Source: Morinoia aosen (taxonomy: Eukaryota > Arthropoda > Malacostraca > Amphipoda > Talitridae). Taken from it: a stretch of 64,000 nucleotides of DNA. Location: contig CM059576.1 of the NCBI GenBank assembly GCA_030386875.1, forward strand, positions 20,186,558 to 20,250,557. Reading direction: 5' to 3'. A program made the position numbers and the translations under genes. The notes beneath the pieces are model-generated. The model saw nothing but the letters and a program-made list of their open reading frames with translations, did no database searches and had not been told where the DNA came from. Shown here piece by piece: positions 20,995 to 32,805 of the stretch (its first letter is position 1; every line of letters begins with the position of its first letter).

Positions 20995-21712
20995 TGCAAA
21001 AATTAGTTTTTTTGGTACATTTTATGGATATTTCAAAATGCTACTCCTCATTGAGTTTTGATGCTAGAACAAAACCAAAGGCAGTTTTAGAATCCTTGAA
21101 GCATTGTAAACAAAGTGACATTGAAAAATTTCCAAATTTGAAAAAAATATTATATAGCTCAAAACCCAATAATAATTTTGTTGTGATATAATGATAAAAT
21201 ATCGCTTCTCACAAAAATTTTTTTTCAAATGTTAAACTGTCTTTGGTTTTGTTCTAGCATTAAAACTCAATGAGATATGTTTTGAAGGTTGAAAGTTGAA
21301 GGTTTTGGGGTATAAGCCATACACAAACTTTTTTGTTAAAGTGTAATATAATGGAAAATTTATGTAATTGAATGCTGTTCCATTTTTATTTAAATAATCT
21401 CCATGCATAACTTCATATCCACACTGTGAACTGTAATTTCCATAGGTAAAAGAATTTTTTATTTCTTATAAAAATTATGAAGTTTTTTATTTTCAGTCTG
21501 ATTCTTATAATTTCACTATAACATGTAACTTTCAAAAAGAAACACAATTTATTCAATACATTTCTTTGATTCAGGCCTTAGTTTTTGAAAAAATTGGACA
21601 TATTGTTTTTTTTAGTTCATTCTTATGGATATTTCAAAACGCTACTCCTCATTGAGTTTTGATGTTAGAACAAAACCAAAGACAGTTTTAGAATCCCTGA
21701 AGCATTTCTAAT
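20995..21712. repeat. Three-copy local repeat (two direct, one inverted)
   Basis: A roughly 95-bp block at 21013-21105 (ggatatttcaaaatgctact ... ttttgatgctagaacaaaac) recurs at 21618-21712 in direct orientation. Part of it recurs inverted at 21232-21290. The first and inverted copies could form a long hairpin. There is no credible gene. Confidence 0.65.
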
Positions 21713-22986
21713 AAAATTAAATTGTAAAATTATCCATTTCCCGTTTAGTTTTTTATATGGGGTCGAAAATTCAAGATTTTTTGTCTCCTTACCCCTCCCC
21801 TCCTCCCCTGGGGGGATCTATTGTCCGTAGCCCCATAAAATTTTAGGACCGAATAGTTCACCACCAAAGGGTCCTTTTTCAACAAAAACATGAAAAATAC
21901 TCATTGGACCAACAGGGGCCTTGCAGGGCCTAGATGATCTCCTTAAAATGCTAGTGACTCATTAAAGACAAATACTAATATATTTACTTTCAAATGCTCA
22001 CTGAGTTGAAAAATTTCAATTCTTTTTGTTAGTATGTGATATTGAGTGCATTAACTTTCCCATTTAAGAAAATCATAATATATGAAGCTTACATCTATAA
22101 AGTAACCTGCAATTTTCACCTAACCAAGAAGTTCCTGCTACTTCTTGTGTACATTTTTAATCTGTGTATTGTTCATGAAAAATTTTGTCAATTGCACTTC
22201 TGTCCTTCTGCCCTGGAGCAAAGAACTCCATGAAATGTTGATTGAACTTAACATTTTTCATCTCACTGTTTTCAAATTTATTAAAATTTGCTAACTTTGA
22301 ATGTTGACAGTTAATGGTTAAACTGAAATTCAATATCAACTCAAATTTTAATTCATTTCTTGTAAGCAATTTTGAAAGTAGCAAACAATAACTGGATTGT
22401 ACCTTCATTTAGCTGTATTTAAGTATATATGAAAATTGAGTATGTGACAACTAGTTGGTCTGCAGCATTATGAAAGTCCCTTTCATGTTAGCTCCCTCCA
22501 TGGCTCGTATTCAGTCAACGTGTTGAGTTGTCATCCATGCTGCTGTATTCATTGCCTTTTTGGTTCTTCTGTGGTCGAGGGAACAGCTCCATTCTAACAT
22601 CTACATTCTAACATCAATATCAAGGGAGTCCTTTCACCACGGAGGAAACATAAATGTATACATGAAGGAATCTGTTGGTGGGAACGTCTGAGTCATGGTA
22701 GAGATGTAACTACTTTGAACACAACTGCATGTTGGATAGCTTGTGAGTTAACATTCAGCAGTGCAACAAATTAAGCTCATTACTTCATTTTTTTTCCTTT
22801 TTTATGTGTTAAAATACTTGTATTCATAATTTCGCAAATTGTAGCCTTTACAATTAAAAGTTACAAGTGTATACTTCAAATCTTTCTAGAATTGAATTAG
22901 CCATTACCTTGGATCATACCACAGGTTCTCATGTCTCAGACATTTGGCTTCTTAAGACTGATGTTGCATTTTACTCAAGTTATGAG
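21713..22986. other. No gene seen
   Basis: AT-rich, unassigned sequence up to the hAT-like element. Confidence 0.5.
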
Positions 22987-22992
22987 TATATG

Positions 22993-24430
22993 CAGGGTGC
23001 GTACAGGCATGGAGAAGCATGGAAAGTAGTTGAATTTCGAAAATAAAATTCAAGGCCTCGAAAGTAGTGGAATTTTAAAAATGGTCATTGAAAGTCATGA
23101 AATTTTGATCAAGATTTTGAAGGTTCTGTTGGAGAGGTGTGTGAAAGCAGAGGTGCTGGAAAAACTGACCACACCAGCTAAGTATGCTGCCCTTGACTTC
23201 AATGACAAGACCATCTACATGCAAAATAGCAAGATTGACCCTGGCTTTGTTGCTGCAAGTATTTTGAAAGATCAGATGGCTGCAAAGAAAGTGAATGAGA
23301 GGCTTGCTTTCTCCTTCAGGGATGATGTGAAGAATTTCCTTGTTGCTGTCATCAAGAAGATTGTTGAGAAGTCACCTTTGAAGTTCGGGTTGGCCCGAAA
23401 CATGGGCTGGCTGGTGCCAAGTGTCTTTGTGGATCGCACAAAGAGAGAGAAGACCAAGTCCATGCTGAAAAACTGTCTGCAGCTGCTCAGCGATGCTAAG
23501 AGGCTACCACAGGGTGACATCGATGAGGTGATGAGCCAGTTTTCAGAGTTCTTTGATGAGGCACAGAGGAAGATCAGCACTTTCAACAGTTTTCAGCAAG
23601 ACACTGATTGGCTAGATGTCTTCTGGAGCAGCCAGCTGGCCACATCCTCCCTCAAGAAACTGTGGCTGGTTGTGAAGATGCTACTGGTCCTGTCACATGG
23701 CCAGGCTTCAGTGGAAAGGGGCTTTTCTGTGAGCAAGCAGCTCATGGAAGTCAACATGGGTGAGAACACCATCGTGGCGCAGAGAGTGGTCATGGACCAC
23801 ATCAAACATTTAGGAGGTATCTCCAAGGTTGACATTTCCAAGAAACTCCTCTTTTCAGCTTCACATGGCAGACAGCGCTATCAACACTACCTGGATCAAA
23901 AGAAGGAAGAGGCAGAGAAGCAGAAGAAGGGAGAGAAGAGGAAGAGAGAACTGGATGAAGTGGAGAACCTGAAGACAAAACGGAAGAGGATGGAGGAGAG
24001 TCTGCAAGCGCTGGTGGAGGATGCTGACAGCTTTGCACGGAAGGCAGAGGACAAGAATGATTTGCGCCTACTGGCAAAGTCAAATGCATTGAGGAAATCA
24101 GCCAAAGACGAGCAAGAACAACTCAAGGGGCTGAATGCGGAAATTAATGACAAACTTAATGCACTGGCAAATGCATAGCAGATGCTATTGAACTGTCCAG
24201 CATGACTGTTTGGTGTTGTGATGATCATTTACACATTTATGAAAACAAGACCTGCAAGTAATGATGAATGTTCTGTGAAGTTTATGACTGAAATACATTT
24301 ATTGTGCTGCAATTTAACTTTGTGTGACATTATTTTGGGCAGAGAGAGGTAGTGAAAATGTGATTTGGTTGGCATAAAAAGTCATGAAAAAGTAGTGGAA
24401 TTTTGAACCTCAGAGCCTGTACGCACCCTG
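22993..24430 (+). mobile_element. hAT-like DNA transposon, internally deleted, 1438 bp
   Basis: Perfect 15-bp ends, CAGGGTGCGTACAGG at the left and its complement at the right (24416-24430), followed inward by catgga/agtagtgga motifs. The flanking 6 bp TATATG is present on both sides (22987-22992, 24431-24436), shorter than the 8 bp usual for hAT. The interior encodes only the C-terminal part of a transposase. Confidence 0.75.
23030..24178 (+). pseudogene. hAT-family transposase, C-terminal fragment
   Basis: Continuous frame of 382 codons ending TAG 24176-24178. The first 25-30 codons read through the terminal repeat; recognisable protein begins near 23110. The stretch WSSQLATSSLKKLWLVVKML, followed by LSHGQASVERGFSVSKQ (about residues 208-240), is the hAT C-terminal dimerisation region. 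After it comes a highly charged coiled coil (about residues 285-380, with KKEEAEKQKKGEKRKRE). A complete hAT transposase has 600 or more residues with an N-terminal BED finger and a split DDE domain, none of which is here, so the copy cannot transpose itself. The intact frame may reflect recent deletion, or use as a dimerising repressor-like protein (speculative). Confidence 0.7.
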
Positions 24431-24449
24431 TATATGTGTTCTCTAGATG

Positions 24450-24790
24450 TAATTTGTATATTGGCGCTCCCAGGGGGACTATGTGAAGGCCTGAGCTAAA
24501 GGTTAGGTAGGCTTCCTTTTTGTTGTAATAAAATAGGTTTTTGTTTTGTTACGGACCATCTTTTTTCGGTTCACTGCTGTCCTGTTTTTCAGCACCTACT
24601 ACTTTCTTCTTCAACTTTTTTCTTGTTTCATGAACTTCTTTCCTGGCTTACTATTTCTGTGCACCTTGTGCATAGATTCCGCGTTCCCTCAACTCCATAC
24701 TAAATGGTGCCTTCCTTTTTTCCTCTCTTGGAACATCTTTGTCGTGGTTAAGGGAGGCTAAAACTTTCTTATATAATATAATTATGTAAT
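24450..24790 (+). mobile_element. Short retroposon family, copy 1
   Basis: Contains the family blocks gcgctcccagggggactatg, ggttaggtaggcttcc, tcactgctgtcctgtttttc and gggaggctaaaac, and ends in an AT-rich tail (ttatataata). It lacks the first 90 or so bases of the full-length copies at 35459 and 45743. Confidence 0.7.
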
Positions 24791-24899
24791 TTGTATTTCT
24801 ATAAGCCACAGCTAACAATTTTCAGCAGGCATCTCAATATTTTTCTTCTAGGCTCATCAATTGGTCTATATTTTTTTAATTTATATTTTTTCTTTCCAG

Positions 24900-24933
24900 T
24901 ACAAAAATTGATATCAAGTTTCTAAAAACTACC
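24900..24933 (+). other. 5' UTR part of first seen exon (TRIM-like gene)
   Basis: A strong 3' splice site (tttttctttccag, AG at 24898-24899) precedes 34 nt of leader and then ATG at 24934 in good context (accATGg). This implies at least one upstream non-coding exon, which I could not locate. Confidence 0.6.
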
Positions 24934-25644
24934 ATGGCTGAAGTTTTTGACTGTGATATTTGTGATGATACATATAATGAGACTGGAAGAAAACCTCTCG
25001 TGTGGCTCTGTGGCCACACGTACTGCCAGCAGTGCCTTCATAACGTGGTGTCAGGAAGCAGCCCAGCGTGCCCCTCCTGCAGGAAGGAGATTGTGACTCC
25101 AGTGGATGAGTTGCCTGTTGTATTTGCATTAATTCCTCCCACCGGGTCCAGAAAAGCAGCCTCAAAAAGTGAGGTCAACAAAGAATTGTCTTGCCGAGCT
25201 CATCAAAACGAATTGGACTATTGGTGCATGCGATGCCAAATTTCAATTTGCAAACGATGTCTGGTTGAGTCTCATGCTGATCATAAGTTGACTCTAATTG
25301 AAGAAATGGTTACTGACAAAAAGCTACTATCTGATAAAAAAGATCAAATTGCTGCTGAATTGCAACAGACTAAAGCCTCTATTGAGACTTTACAGCTGTT
25401 AGAATCTGTGGGTAGTAAAATTGATGAGAGTAAGAGTGAAATTATAGGAAAGAAAAATTCTCTGCAAATGAAGCAATTAATCCTGAGAGAATGGGTTGAT
25501 GTGTTGGAGAAAATTTCATCAGAACCCTCACAAAAGCAAGTTAGTGTTGTGGTGAAGATTCTCAAATATCAAACTCCAGCACTGACTGAAGCCAGCATCC
25601 ATGGTGCACTGGAGGAAATCAATAACTGGGTCTTACAACTCCAG
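24934..25644 (+). CDS. TRIM-like RING/B-box protein, coding exon 1
   Basis: 237 codons from ATG 24934 to the donor CAG|GTGAGC at 25645. Residues 7-49 form a complete C3HC4 RING finger (C7, C10, C26, H28, C31, C34, C46, C49), the domain that recruits E2 enzymes in ubiquitin ligases. Residues 87-117 form a B-box type 2 zinc finger (C87, H90, C98, C101, C106, C109, H114, H117). A probable coiled coil follows (about 120-200), giving the RING/B-box/coiled-coil order of the TRIM family. The exon ends in phase 0, and the next exon joins without a frame break. Read past the donor it would stop at 25702-25704, which could give a short intron-retained form. It is the only host gene I can support in the window; function beyond likely E3 ubiquitin ligase is unknown. 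Confidence 0.88.
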
Positions 25645-25909
25645 GTGAGCTTGATGTATTCTGTTTGCGTGTGTGAGGCTAATATGTGTATTGCCAAAGT
25701 TTAGTGCATACAGTATAACTCATAAGTACAGTGAAGTAAACGCTTGAAAAATTTAGGGGAAAATTTAACAAGAGCCAAGTACATTAGAGGTGATGTTGAT
25801 AAGCCCCGCATGGGGATTGAACTATTTGTATATATGAGAATAGCACTTCTTGGGAAAATGTGAAGTTCTAAGCTGATTCTTGTGTCAGCCTTTTTTGTTA
25901 GGTGTAGAA

Positions 25910-26275
25910 AATAAGTGTTTCTTATTTTGCAAGGGACCATCTTTTTTTGTACTACTGCTGTCCTGTTTTTCAGCACCTCTGACTTTCTTCAATTTTTATC
26001 TTGTTTCATAGCCTTGCTTCTTATCTTACAGCCATTTCACGCTGAGCCAGCAAAGCAGCATCTTATTCTAGCAAGCTTTCATGAGCTATTTAGCAGGTGG
26101 TCTGTTAGCTCAGTGTGAAATGGGCCTGTTTTTCCATGTGCACGAGATCCTCTGCGGGAACACCCATTTTGCATAGATTCTATGTTGCTTTTACTTCATA
26201 CTAAATGGTGCTTTCATGCTTCCTCTCTTTGAACATCTTAGTTGTGGTTAAGAGAGGCTAAAACTAATTCCCAAT
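25910..26275 (+). mobile_element. Short retroposon family, copy 2
   Basis: Recognised by gggaccatcttttttt, actgctgtcctgtttttcag and agaggctaaaac. It is interrupted by a small MITE at about 26032-26124. Confidence 0.65.
26032..26124. mobile_element. Small MITE (about 93 bp) inside retroposon copy 2
   Basis: Inverted ends ccatttcacgctgagc and gctcagtgtgaaatgg. It interrupts the retroposon sequence, which continues on both sides. Target duplication not resolved. Confidence 0.55.
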
Positions 26276-29100
26276 CCATCAGTAGTTTCATGGTCAGCTA
26301 TTGGGTACAGCACAGGATTACACAAATGGACAGACTTGAAGGCCGGACAAGCACAGATGTTACGAGGCTTCTCGGTGAGGCAGCTATGACATGGCTTCAG
26401 CAACGCTGATGTGACTCATTAGAGTGAGGGCTGCGACTTGATTGCCAATGGGTCAACCCGCACAAAAAAGTCCCTAAGATTATGCCGCTGTGTTTTAGTA
26501 CCAACCATCAGTTACCCAGAGACAAAGATAGGACTTGCAGTTACATTAGTTTACCTGAATGAGCCTTCAGTGAATGACCCTGCTGTTCACAATATGGATG
26601 CAATACATGACTTACACTTAAGGACACCGTCTAGGTTAAAAAAAGTCCGTTATTTACAGATGGATTTCTCTGAAATTTTCACAGTAGGTGTGAAATGATG
26701 CAAATATCATTTGTCATTTTGACAAAATTTTTCTATCTGCACTGGATTTTTTTTATTTTCGAAAAATATGATAAAATAGGGTTTTTTAAAATCTATCTTC
26801 TTCCACAATTTTGAAGTTACAGACCCAGTACTTCGTTTTTAGATTGCTTAGATGTCTATATAACCGCTCGCAATAGGGAATTTCGATAACTTTTTTTTGT
26901 GGATTTTGGGAATTAAAAAAAAAATGAACTTTTTTCATTTTTTTTTCATGTCGTGTAATTTTCAAAATAATAAATTTATCAAAAAATGCTATTGCGGGAG
27001 GATACACCTTGCTGAGCCCTATTGGATGGTATATAAACCATTCTTGTAGCTCTAAAATTGCGGAAGAAGTTGCATTTGAGAAGCCAATTATCAAGTTTCC
27101 AGAAAAACGTGTTTTTTCACAAAAAAAATTTTCTTTTTATCTTATGAACTACAGGGTTTTCTATAATGAACTCTTGAGCGTTTGTAGCTTTTTTCAAGCC
27201 TATTTGATTGATACAATTTATATTGCTGTAGCTCTGTAACTCTTGGAAAAAATATACAACAAAAAAGAATAGGTGTCCTTTTTAAAAGCAACCAATTTTT
27301 TTAATTTTTCATTATTTTTTTACCAAAATACGTTTTTTTGTCAAGTCAACTCCTTTGTTTTGTAGCTATTTTCAAGCCCTTTGGATTGGTGTGCTCGCCA
27401 TAGCTGTAGCTATGATACTGCAGCTGTCATCGAGCTATGAATGAAAGCTGCGGTATCGTAGATACAGCAGAACAGCTAAATTCTGAAATTGTCAAAAATT
27501 ATAAAAAAATATTTACTCAGCATTAGAATGTTTCGTTTGAATAATGGAAGCACTTTGAGTAGCCCATTAACGAACTATAATGCCATTCCTGCAGAGAAAC
27601 ACGCTCAATTGACTCCCAATAATGAGGGGGGGAGGGTTCAAGGTCACTCCACCCCCATCGCTTTCCCCCCTCTGGTGTGCGCACTATTCGGAGTAGACGT
27701 AAACAAAAAGAACAAATGGAAGCGCAAGAAAATCCTCTATAAGATGCATATAAAAGCAGAAAATCAACACACATCCTGATTTCTACCTAGACGGTGTTCT
27801 TAACCCATTTGATGGTTGCTGAATAATGAATTGAAGTAGCACACTAAGACCCAAATTACTTTGCAATACAGACTACTGAGAAGCAAAAGTTGCAGCTGGA
27901 GTGGCTTTTTTTAATGTGCTCAATTGCTTATTCAGGGTGTCTACTAGGTAGTAAAGTAGTAAAGAGTAGTAAAATTTGAGAAGTAGTAAAAAAAGTAGTA
28001 AAAAGTAGTAAAATTTACCTCTGGGTAGTAAAAAATTGTGAAGTGGAATAATTCTTTGAAAATTGAAAGTAATGTACAGGGGTATAAAGTGTATTAAGAT
28101 TATTTAAAATTTATTTCTCCCAGCATTAGCAATTTGCCGCAGTTTATGTGAAATATTCCTGTATGGCGTGATGTAATTTCAGGATTGGGGGACCCAAAAT
28201 AGAGAAATGTTCCAAAATTTTTGGAGACGACTGTAAATAGTTCATTTTTTCTCATTCAGTTTTATCTGAAGGATATCGAATTGCTTTATGATGGAAGGTT
28301 AATTTGGGCCATTTCAATGTTTAAATTTTACTTCTCTTCAATGCCATTTCATAAATTTTTAGGCATTAAAATTTTAATAATCAGTGAATAATCAAGGATT
28401 GTAAACTTTTCTAAGATTGAATTCAGTTTCCTGCTCGAGTTTTTTAAACAATCCCCTCAAGTGGCAAATCTCTCTATAATATTCAACATTCATGTGTTAT
28501 GCTGATTTTCTTTGGATATATCCCATAGCGTTACCTTCGAAGAACAAACTTATCCTTCGTCATATGTTAGGCATTTAAACGTCCTTGCCCTAGGTTTAAT
28601 AATAGCACTTCACTCAAATTATTGCATCATTTAACTATACCTCACAAATGTGAATATAAAAGATAAGCAGTGAAGAACCAAGTGATATAACCTTCCAAAT
28701 CTTATTCAGAGATGAATATTCTCACACTACGCTCTTCAATGTAAACAAAAATGGGATTTTATGTGCAATTTAAGGGAAAAACTGGATTTATATATCAACT
28801 CTTTCACATCACGTTCCTTGGATCACAATTTTGAATGTATCATATTGCAATACATCATTACATCCTTAATTTAGCATCGGTACATTACAATCCTTCGGTG
28901 AAGATGTCAAAGGAACTTCTCTGCAGTTCATTTACATCCAGCAATATCTTCTTTTGAAAAGACTGGAGTTTATTCTGTCCGTTTTGGTGTGAGGGTAACA
29001 ATAACAATTTACTGAAACTATGAATGTTTTTTTTGTAGAAAAGCTTACCTCTTTGTAAAGCTGAAAGTTTTTCTCTTTCTCATGACATTACCCCTCAGAG

Positions 29101-29450
29101 AATACAATTATTGTATCTATAGGAATTAGCACTCCCAGGGGGGAATGTCAGGGCCTAAGCTGAAAGTTAGGTAGTATTTTTTTGTTGAAATATAATATTT
29201 TTTTCATGTTAAGGACCACCTTTTTTCGGTTCACTGCTGTCCTCTTTATCAGCACCTACTACTTTCTTCTTCAACTTTGGTCTTGTTTCATAATCTTCTT
29301 TCACAATTTACTGTTTCTATGCCCTGTCTGCGTAGATTCCGCATTTCATTCAACTCCATACTAAATGGTGCCTTCCTCCTTCCTCTCTTTGATCGCATTT
29401 GTTGCTGGGGAGGGAGGCTAAAACTAACAACTAATCTAATCTAATCCCAT
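29101..29450 (+). mobile_element. Short retroposon family, copy 3
   Basis: Carries ttgtatctataggaattagc, agcactcccaggggg and gggaggctaaaac, and ends in a (taatc)n-like tail (ctaatctaatctaatccc). Confidence 0.65.
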
Positions 29451-29640
29451 GACATTAATTTATGTCCAAATACTGAAAGAATTATGCTCTAAAATTGTCT
29501 TTTAGAACAAAATGTAATCTTTCAAATGAGAATTAAGTTCCTTTTGGCAGTCATGGCGACTCACGGTTCAGTTCAGTTACCTCCAGGATGTTGTCAGAGG
29601 AGCATGGTGATACTACATCTTATTAAAGTTCTGTCTTCTA

Positions 29641-30917
29641 TCAGGTTGTAGCAGAAGTTCTGTCCATTTTTTTAAATATGAAATGAAGTGAAAATCCTCT
29701 CAAAAATGCATTTATTTAGTCTTCAATATAGGCACCATTTTTATTAATTACGTCCTCCCATTTTCCGGTAAGCTTTTTGATTCCTTCTTCATAAAATTTA
29801 GATGGTTTGGACGCACAAAGAGAAACTAGTTTCATTTCGACCTCTTCTCTTGTAGTAAGCCTTTATTCCATTAAATGATTCTGTAAGCCCCTGAAAAAGG
29901 GAAAATCGGTTGGAACAAGATCTGGAGAATATGGTTGGTGATGCATGACTTCCCAGCAAAACACTTCAACAAGACTTTTGGTTGCGCTTGAAGGGGGGGG
30001 GGGGGGTCTGCCATTGTCATGGTGCAGAATCACTCCTTTTTGATTGATCAAAAATGGCCGTTTTTCCTGTAAAACTGCTTTTGAACGAGTTAGCTTCTGA
30101 CAGTAAACTTCAGATGTTATTTTTTGATTGTCACCCATTAATTCATAATAAACAATTCCCTTCAAATCCCAGTATCCACTCAAAAGAATTTTTTTAGGGT
30201 GCAGTCCACTTCTCGGCTGTGGAATTGGCTTTGAACAACAACTTAGACACTGTCTTTTGCGCTTAACATTATTGTAAAGGATTCACTTCTCATCACCAGT
30301 TATGATTCGGTCTAGAAAAGGGTCTGAAGTTCATGAGAACGCAGTGAAACACAACAGGTCGCCCGTATGTTGCCTGTTGATTTCTGACAAATCGTGCGGG
30401 ACCCTGTGTCTCAGCCTTTGAGATTTTGCCAAATCTTTTCATTACCCAATATATGGTCATATGGCTTACATTAAAGGTTTTGTTCATTTCTCTAGTGGTG
30501 CAGGTTTGATTTTCATCAATGGCAGCTAGCAATTGCTCAGAATTGAGTTTTTATTAGCATCTTGCTCATGGTAAGTCTTTTAGACTAGTCAATTTTTTTA
30601 AACAAAAAATGATCTTCTGCAAGTCTTTTCATTCACAACATCATTTCCATGTGTCTTTGAGTGTTTTTGCTGCTGAGCCTGCCATATTGCCTTTATGAAA
30701 TTCAAACAGTAAAATATGCGTGACATGCTCTTTACTTGGAGTGTACCTTTGGGCTAAAAATAGTTTTTAATTACAATAATTATCACAGAATATGAGAGAA
30801 GAAACAACATTTTATTAATTACCATAGATAAGCATACAACATTAACAAGCTAAATTGAAGTAATCTTGCCCTAAACATATAGCTCAACAATTGGACAGAA
30901 CTTATGTTACAACCTGA
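29641..30917 (-). mobile_element. mariner transposon, full length (1277 bp), inactive
   Basis: Inverted ends of about 29 bp (tcaggttgtagcagaagttc at the left; the right end is its near-complement) with TA on each side (29639-29640, 30918-30919). The size is typical of mariner. It sits in copy B, and copy A lacks it at about 6996. The transposase on the - strand is broken. Confidence 0.85.
29860..30560 (-). pseudogene. mariner transposase, frameshifted
   Basis: On the - strand, an N-terminal helix-turn-helix stretch (LLAAIDENQTCTTREM, about 30480-30535) is followed by all three catalytic-aspartate neighbourhoods of the mariner DDE/D domain: TGDEKW (about 30280-30305), HHDNG (about 30015-30030) and YSPDL (about 29910-29925). 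These lie in different frames with at least one stop. A 14-base G run at 29993-30006 sits just after HHDNGRP and makes a proline stretch. The copy cannot encode an active enzyme as it stands. Confidence 0.8.
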
Positions 30918-31265
30918 TACTATATGTATGTATATGAAAGTTACACGAAATTTGCATTTCCGTGATTTGTTCCATAATATAATGTTAATAACCAATTTGT
31001 TACCATTATTGATCGCAATTAGGGTGCCAATTTAAATTTTGAGGTACGTTAGATATAGTTTACAAAAATTTGTTCACATGTTCAATTCGTTCAATAGTTC
31101 ACAATCTCATATTTACGAAGTGTCAGTGTTTAGTCACAATAAAGTTCCCTGATATTCTACCCTGCAGTGTAAAGTGATATGACAATCACCTGGTGTCTAC
31201 CAGTTTCCAGTTGGTTTATTTTTTGGGTATCATGAATGGTTGTCCTCATCGTTGAAAGATGTTAA

Positions 31266-32089
31266 CCCGCGCACGGTCGCGCATCCCTCAGAAAAGTAGT
31301 CAATTTACCCGCGTTACTCTGCCGTTCCCTGTTCACTTACCGTAATAGGCAGAGATGTAAAAATATGAAGTAATGAGTAAAAAATGTTGCTTTACACTTT
31401 GATGTTGTCAGATTTTTGATAACTTGAACCGTTTCTTTGTAATATGGAGTCAAACTCCGTCGATTTTTGCACAACATTGCTTCAAAGAGATCAATGGCCA
31501 TTTTTGTGTTTTGGAAACAATGTAATGTTTTTCACTGCTATTTTATGCAGAAAATCCTTCCAAACCTGCTGATGTTTTTATTTTTCCTCTACAACAATTA
31601 GAAAAAAAGTTATGACCATTCATGTCTACTAGGTGTTATCCATTCTTCGTTTTAGTTCCTACATAAATGCATGTTTGCATGTCTGGTTATATTACTGTAA
31701 GTATAGTGTTTCGAAACTTGTAATTTTCACACAATATGAATAAAATACTGCTCTACACGCTACTGACTTCAGATTTGTCTTATTTGCCATTTTTACGAAA
31801 TAAGGCGAAATAAGGCCCTGAGTAGTTTCGCTGGTAACTGAGGCTGCCACTGACTGTTCGCACGCACACCCTCTCACGGTCGCCTCATTTACCACACTGA
31901 CTGTGCTTACCCCTCCCAACTTCCAAGTGGTTGGAGCTCTGCCTTAACCCCCACAATGTGGGGGTTTCTGGCTCCAGCTGTGTAGCACTCGCTGAGACGA
32001 TCATTTTGGTGTATAACAACTTGGGGTTATGCCTTACGTCTGGCAACCAGTGAGCCTGGTAAATGAGGCGACCAGTTACAGTGCGCGGG
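31266..32089. mobile_element. piggyBac-like MITE, 824 bp, TTAA target
   Basis: Ends CCCGCGCACGGTCGC and (inverted) CCCGCGCACTGTAAC, flanked by TTAA on both sides (31262-31265, 32090-32093). The TTAA duplication and CCC start fit piggyBac. Subterminal inverted blocks (tcgcctcatttacca near 31880, tggtaaatgaggcga near 32058) are present. There is no transposase. Copy A has the uninterrupted site (gttgaaagatgttaagaca, about 16480-16498). Confidence 0.8.
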
Positions 32090-32805
32090 TTAAGACATGG
32101 TTCTTTGTCTTAACATTCGATGGAGTCCATTAGGATGGGGTAACTTAGGAATTTAGGTAACTTTTTCTCAATGATGCTTTGATTGATGCATTGAGCATGA
32201 AGTATTTTAAGTATTAAGAAACTTGGACCCTTTTTGAACATTTGGTATTGCGTGTATCATTGACTCATACTACTCATTATAGGCTGATGACTTACATCTG
32301 GACATTTGGACAACATTCATTATGTAAAAAATAGGTAGTAATTCTTTTCTGGTGAAGGTAGTGAAAAGTAGTAAAAAGTAGTAAAATTTGGAAATGAAAT
32401 ATCAGTAGTCACCATGTTATTTGATGACCACTCCTAATTTCAAATGTAAGCATGCATAAACCTCTTCAAAGTTTCAGCGATTGGTTGACATTTTATTAAG
32501 CAGCGTGCATCTGCCGTTCACATTTTTGAAGTTCTTTATTGAAAGAATTGTTTTCATTGGGTCTTGCACAGCTCATCACAATATGTCTGCTGGTTGTGTA
32601 CCTTGATCTTTGCTGCAGTCTGTGCATAGCCTTCACATATTTGCTTGTCTGCCAGTGTACAATGAATTGACAGCATCAGAGTTTGTTTGGTTGCATATTT
32701 AGATCTTGGCTGCCCAGTTTGTGCATAGTCATCCACAAGATTAGAGATTCTTTGAATTTGTGGTTTCCAGATTCATTCTTTAACAGCATTATTGACTTAT
32801 CTCAG

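Larger units (their letters stand above)
27933..32418 (+). mobile_element. CAGGGTGTCTACTAG repeat, copy B (interrupted)
   Basis: Same start as copy A (CAGGGTGTCTACTAG plus agtagtaaaa repeats) and same end (gtagtaaaatttggaaat ... cagtagtcaccatg, about 32418). It is interrupted by retroposon copy 3 (29101-29450), a mariner (29641-30917) and a piggyBac-like MITE (31266-32089). About 2.0 kb of its own sequence remains, moderately diverged from copy A. Confidence 0.65.

Noticed and set aside
20994-21191. 65-codon frame
   Set aside because: It lies in a local three-copy repeat and is not open in the second copy (21618-21712).
23272-24228. Several - strand frames over the hAT-like transposase
   Set aside because: Shadows of the + strand transposase frame, with Ser/Leu bias expected from the complement of a Glu/Lys-rich coil.
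24546-24761. Phe/Leu-rich 60-71 codon frames that recur at 29182, 25915 and 45868
   Set aside because: They are the same stretch of the short retroposon read in each copy. The frames are not conserved at their ends and have no protein features beyond base composition.
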